Source: Acidobacteriota bacterium (GTDB lineage: Bacteria > Acidobacteriota > Terriglobia > 20CM-2-55-15). Taken from it: DNA of 32,783 bases. The position numbers and the translations under genes were made by a program. Positions 29,425 through 32,783 of this stretch are shown one piece after another (the stretch's first letter is position 1; each line of letters starts with the position of its first letter). The stretch covers positions 1-32,783 of the forward strand of contig JAHFTY010000018.1 in NCBI GenBank assembly GCA_023265365.1, in the 5' to 3' direction. The notes below the pieces were generated by a model, which was given only the letters and a program-made list of their open reading frames with translations, ran no database searches and was not told the DNA's origin.

Positions 29425-30789
29425 CTAGACGCTTGAAAAATCAATGCCTAAGCGCTTTGCCTTGTTGTACAGAGTGCGCCTTTCGATCCCCAGAATCTCG
29501 GCGGCTTTCTTCTTGTTGCCGCCGGTCTGCCGCAGGACGCGAATGATGTGCTGCTTTTCCATTTCATCCAAAGAGGCCGCCGCAGTCGATGGAGGTGCCG
29601 CAACTGTAACGGGTTCTTCGCCTTCCGGCTCGCCAAACTCCAGCTCGGACGCGCCGATCACTCCCGTATCGTTGAACGTGATGCACCGCTCCAGCAGGTT
29701 CTTCAATTCCCGGACGTTGCCCGGCCATGCGTAGCGCTTCATGGCCTCCATGGCGTCGGCAGCTAACCGCGTGGTTTTGCCATACTTTTCGTTGAATAAC
29801 TTCAGGTAATAGCTCGCCAGCAGCGGGATGTCCGTCGGCCGGTCCCGGAGGGCCGGAAGGGCGATCGTAAAAACGTTCAACCGGTGGAAGAGATCCTCGC
29901 GAAACTGGTTATTGCGGACCATCTCGCGGAGATCCCGGTTGGTGGCCGCCACCACGCGAATGTCCACCTGTGTCGTTTCGTTGGAACCGACTCTCCGAAT
30001 CTCATGCTCCTGAATAACCCGCAGCAGCTTGACCTGAAAACTGAGGGAGGTCTCGGAAACCTCATCCAGAAAAAGCGTCCCGCCGGTCGCGCTCTCCAAA
30101 AGGCCTTTTCGGGCGGTATTGGCTCCGGTGAAAGCGCCCTTCTCGTGCCCGAACAGTTCGGCTTCCAGCAGCGTCTCGGGGAGCGCCCCGCAGTTGATGA
30201 CCACGAACTCCGACGCCGACCGTTTGCTGTTGATGTGAATTTCCCGGGCGACCATTTCCTTTCCGGAGCCGCTTTCCCCCAGAATGAGCACCGGAGAATC
30301 GATGGCGGCCACCCGGGCCAGCTTTTTATAGACATCGACCATACGCGGGCTGGTGCCGATGATCTTGGTATTCGGCATCTCGTCGGCCAGTTCGGCGCCG
30401 ACGGAGGTAGAGTCCACGATCTGAAACTTCTCCTCGATCCGCTGAAGAATCTCCAGCATTTCGTCCACTGCAAAGGGCTTGCTGATGTAATCGAACGCGC
30501 CGTTGTGAACGGCGTTGACGGCGGTTTCCACCGATCCATGCGCGGTCATGATGACCACTTCCGCCTCGGGGTTGGTTTCCTTCATCCGGGCGAGGAGATT
30601 CAGGCCGGAGTCGTCACCGAGATAGATATCGCTGATCAGGATATCGAACTGTTCGGAGGCCATCAAGCGACGCGCCTCTTCTCCGCTGCTCGCGACCCGG
30701 TGCTGGTATTCCTCCATCTCGAGCATGGACTTCATCAGATTGCAGATCGATTTGTCGTCGTCGACGACCAGAATTCTTGGCTTATGCAT
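29425..30789 (-). CDS. Sigma-54-dependent response regulator, NtrC family (second pair)
   Basis: This 454-residue activator has a receiver domain at about 1-120 (VVDDDKS acidic pair, phosphoacceptor D54 in LISDIYLG, lysine in YISKPFAVDE). The AAA+ domain carries Walker A GESGSGKEMVAREIH, the GAFTGA loop (HEKGAFTGANTARKG), Walker B TLFLDEVSET and the arginine-finger region. The Fis-type C-terminus is GNKKKAAEILGIERRTLYNKAKRL. All sigma-54 contact and ATPase motifs are intact, so it should be an active enhancer-binding protein. It starts 4 bp after the stop of the CHASE2 kinase gene, which is clearly its partner, and it is followed by the two secreted-protein genes. Its targets may include this operon, but I found no -24/-12 promoter. 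Confidence 0.95.
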   Translation of the reverse strand: MHKPRILVVDDDKSICNLMKSMLEMEEYQHRVASSGEEARRLMASEQFDILISDIYLGDDSGLNLLARMKETNPEAEVVIMTAHGSVETAVNAVHNGAFDYISKPFAVDEMLEILQRIEEKFQIVDSTSVGAELADEMPNTKIIGTSPRMVDVYKKLARVAAIDSPVLILGESGSGKEMVAREIHINSKRSASEFVVINCGALPETLLEAELFGHEKGAFTGANTARKGLLESATGGTLFLDEVSETSLSFQVKLLRVIQEHEIRRVGSNETTQVDIRVVAATNRDLREMVRNNQFREDLFHRLNVFTIALPALRDRPTDIPLLASYYLKLFNEKYGKTTRLAADAMEAMKRYAWPGNVRELKNLLERCITFNDTGVIGASELEFGEPEGEEPVTVAAPPSTAAASLDEMEKQHIIRVLRQTGGNKKKAAEILGIERRTLYNKAKRLGIDFSSV

Positions 30790-30793
30790 TACT

Positions 30794-32783
30794 TCAATTC
30801 GGGATCCACAACGTAAACCGGGAGCCCTTGCCTACCTCACTCTCGACAAAAACATCGCCGCCGTGTTTAACGGCGACTTCCTTGACGAAGGCCAGCCCGA
30901 GTCCGAACCCGCTCTGTTCCCGCGTTTCCTTGTTTGCCCGGCGATAGAACTTTTCGAAAACTTTGGCCGCTTCGTCGGCGGGGATTCCGCAGCCCTGATC
31001 GGCCACGTGAAAGCGAACCTTCCCGTCACCATTAGACACGGTAAGACGCACAGTGGTGCCCGAAGGACTATATTTAATTGCGTTCGTCACCAGATTGCTG
31101 AGCGCCTGATACAGCAGGAGCCTGTCGGCCCGAACCCGCGTGGGACGTGATTCTCCGGGTGTCTCGACCCGGATATGCTTCTGCTCGGCGACCGGCCCGA
31201 GAATCGCCATCATATCTTTCAGGACCGGCCCCATTTCGAATTCCGAGATGGAGAGCTTCTGCCGGCCGGACTCAATATAGGCCACGTCCAGGAACGACTG
31301 GATCAACCCGTTCAGCCGCCGGCTCTCGTCGATGATCGTGGCCAGAAAAGGTTTTCCTTTCTCGGCGACAAGGTCGTATTTGACCAGCATGTCGCTGTAT
31401 CCACGAATCGACGTCAACGGCGTCCGCAACTCGTGCGACACCAGGGAAACCATGTCGTTCTTGGCCTGGTTGAGTTCCTGCTGCGCCGTTGCATCATGAA
31501 GACTGATCACCACGCCGGACTCCCTGATCGGCGCGAACGTGACGTTGTAGAAACGCTTCCCGTCGCGAGACGGCACAAGCGTCATATTCGGAGGGTTTCC
31601 TTCGAAACTCGCGTTCAGCATCGATGAAAGGTATACCGGCGCAGGCGGCGGGCTCGCGCGGTATCCATCGAGCGCCGTGGCCGCCGGATTCTGATACACC
31701 ACGCGTCCTGCGGGGTCGGCAACGATGATCACATCTTCGATACTTCCGAGAATCGCATTATTAAAGGACAGGAACCGGACCAGGTCTTCATTGAAAAAAT
31801 CCACCGCTTTCAGCCGCCATCGCGCATTCTGAAACGGGGTGCTGAAAAGACGCTTGAGTTCTTCACCTCGGCTGCGCTCCCAATCCTGATCCTGATGCCG
31901 GAACGTTTCGTCCCAGATCGAAAGACGCGACAGCTTCTTGTCGAGATCGCTGTTGACCCGCATCATTTCGATCGCCTGCAGACCGATGACAGAAGCCACG
32001 ATCGCCAGCCACGACGGCCAGAACGGAAACCAGGTGTCGCCGTACTTCATCAAACTCCACGACAGGGCAAAGGTCGCAGGGAAAAACAAGCCGATCAGCG
32101 CAATGAACCGCATCCCTTCGAACCGGCGATGCAGATTGAGCCGTCTCACGGACAACGCAATCAGAAAGAGAAACGCGAACACGTATAACTGCGGCGCTTC
32201 CGAAACCGAACGGCCGGCGAAGAACGTGTCGACCGCGTTCGCATGGATCTCGACGCCGCTCATCTTCTCTTTGTCCTGGGTGGAGAAGGGCGTGAACCAC
32301 TGATCCTGTAATCCCTCGGCGGTCAGACCGATCAGCACAATCCGGTCTCTGAATTCTTCGGACGACACCTGGCCATCGAGGACATTCGCCGCAGACACCT
32401 GGGGAAAGCTCTGCCGCCCTCCAATGAACCGGATGTTCACCGGCTGGGGAAACTGCACCACGGCGCCGCCGTCCATCACCCGTTCGAAGGGTCCCTTGGC
32501 GGGCAGGCCCGCGGCATGCAGGGTCTCAATCGAAAAAGCGGAGATCGTCCGGTGGTTCGCATCCATCAGCGCGGACCACACGCGCCGCGTCATGTTATCG
32601 GTGTCGGGATCGGCCTGAACGTGCCCGAGACGGACGTGCGGCTGACGATACTTCGCATTCGGCATCAGCCACCCGTGCGGGCCCGAATCCGGAGAAAGCC
32701 GGGTGGCGAGCACAAGTTCGGGAGCGCGCGCGATGGCCGCCGCGAGCGCCTCGTCTTCGGAGACATTCGGGCTGGCATCGTCC
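30794..32783 (-). CDS. CHASE2-domain sensor histidine kinase (5' end beyond the right edge)
   Basis: The ORF-track start at 32713 is not real: the frame stays open to the window edge (DDASPNVSEDEALAAAIARAPELVLATRL) and this is CHASE2 sequence. The visible 662 residues contain the extracytoplasmic CHASE2 domain (FRDRIVLIGLTAEGLQDQWFTPFSTQDKEKMSGVEIHANAVDTFF). Three membrane helices follow (LYVFAFLFLIALSV, FIALIGLFFPATFALSWSL, FWPSWLAIVASVIGLQAI), then a PAS domain (LGSIEDVIIVADPAGRVVYQNPAATAL), a phosphoacceptor histidine in LVSHELRTPLTSIRGYSDML, and an intact ATP-binding domain (NLVTNAIKYSPSG, DQGCGIP, SGFGLGLAFVKEV). It is followed at 4 bp by the response regulator. The ligand of CHASE2 is unknown. 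Confidence 0.93.
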   Translation of the reverse strand, partial: DDASPNVSEDEALAAAIARAPELVLATRLSPDSGPHGWLMPNAKYRQPHVRLGHVQADPDTDNMTRRVWSALMDANHRTISAFSIETLHAAGLPAKGPFERVMDGGAVVQFPQPVNIRFIGGRQSFPQVSAANVLDGQVSSEEFRDRIVLIGLTAEGLQDQWFTPFSTQDKEKMSGVEIHANAVDTFFAGRSVSEAPQLYVFAFLFLIALSVRRLNLHRRFEGMRFIALIGLFFPATFALSWSLMKYGDTWFPFWPSWLAIVASVIGLQAIEMMRVNSDLDKKLSRLSIWDETFRHQDQDWERSRGEELKRLFSTPFQNARWRLKAVDFFNEDLVRFLSFNNAILGSIEDVIIVADPAGRVVYQNPAATALDGYRASPPPAPVYLSSMLNASFEGNPPNMTLVPSRDGKRFYNVTFAPIRESGVVISLHDATAQQELNQAKNDMVSLVSHELRTPLTSIRGYSDMLVKYDLVAEKGKPFLATIIDESRRLNGLIQSFLDVAYIESGRQKLSISEFEMGPVLKDMMAILGPVAEQKHIRVETPGESRPTRVRADRLLLYQALSNLVTNAIKYSPSGTTVRLTVSNGDGKVRFHVADQGCGIPADEAAKVFEKFYRRANKETREQSGFGLGLAFVKEVAVKHGGDVFVESEVGKGSRFTLWIPN

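Noticed and set aside
6974-30789. Sigma-54 (-24/-12) promoters for the two NtrC-type regulators
   Set aside because: I looked for TGGCAC-N5-TTGC patterns on both strands around gene starts and found only partial matches, none worth listing.
1-32783. tRNA, rRNA, riboswitch, integrase, phage or toxin-antitoxin genes
   Set aside because: None could be recognised by eye; no cloverleaf, integrase or transposase motif is apparent in any plausible ORF. A covariance-model scan was not possible here.

Overview
The window is one contiguous, gene-dense stretch of a moderately GC-rich bacterial chromosome, with about 23 protein genes. The best guess for the source is an acidobacterium (Acidobacteriota). 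The basis is a 1084-residue Oar-type TonB-dependent receptor with an N-terminal carboxypeptidase-regulatory-like domain, NtrC-type two-component pairs, a secreted octaheme cytochrome with HEAT/TPR tail, FecR and CHASE2 proteins, and a substrate-binding/permease fusion. This is inference from gene content; there is no rRNA or tRNA gene in the window to confirm it.

Layout: (1) 1-6950 is housekeeping and metabolic: the end of an unknown gene, larC (nickel-pincer cofactor), argS coupled to a fold-II serine/threonine dehydratase, a DadA/SoxB-like FAD oxidoreductase, the wreck of a Mut7-C gene, and an Old Yellow Enzyme. (2) 6974-9870 is a translationally coupled histidine kinase/sigma-54 activator pair. 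(3) 9871-10510 is a gene-free block filled with hairpin repeats. (4) 10511-18532 is envelope related: an NTF2-like protein, a secreted multiheme cytochrome, a multi-pass DUF2142/GT-C-like protein that carries a hairpin repeat inside its reading frame, a small secreted beta-rich protein, and the TonB receptor. (5) 18533-18919 is a composite repeat block. (6) 18920-23379 holds an aldehyde dehydrogenase, phosphoglycolate-phosphatase-like HAD, and MlaF-like ATPase operon, divergent from an amino-acid-type ABC fusion. (7) 23380-27989 holds a membrane GAF-GGDEF diguanylate cyclase, an FAH-family enzyme, a histidine-kinase-like protein without a phosphoacceptor domain, and a DUF2400 protein. (8) 28045-32783 is a leftward cassette: CHASE2 histidine kinase (running off the right edge), sigma-54 response regulator, secreted 192-residue unknown, and secreted FecR-domain protein.

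Three themes stand out. First, a dispersed family of hairpin repeats (cores GGCGC-TTC-GCGCC and CCCCTCCTCG-CGAGGAGGGG) occurs in at least six places, once as an exact 87-bp in-frame insertion in a membrane-protein gene, and once with compensatory stem changes. Second, many first-in-operon genes have a TANNNT -10-like hexamer only 5-11 nt before the start codon and no Shine-Dalgarno, while internal genes do have Shine-Dalgarno sequences or TGATG overlaps; this suggests widespread leaderless transcription. Third, the CHASE2 kinase/regulator/secreted protein/FecR cassette is the best candidate for a little-described envelope-sensing system.
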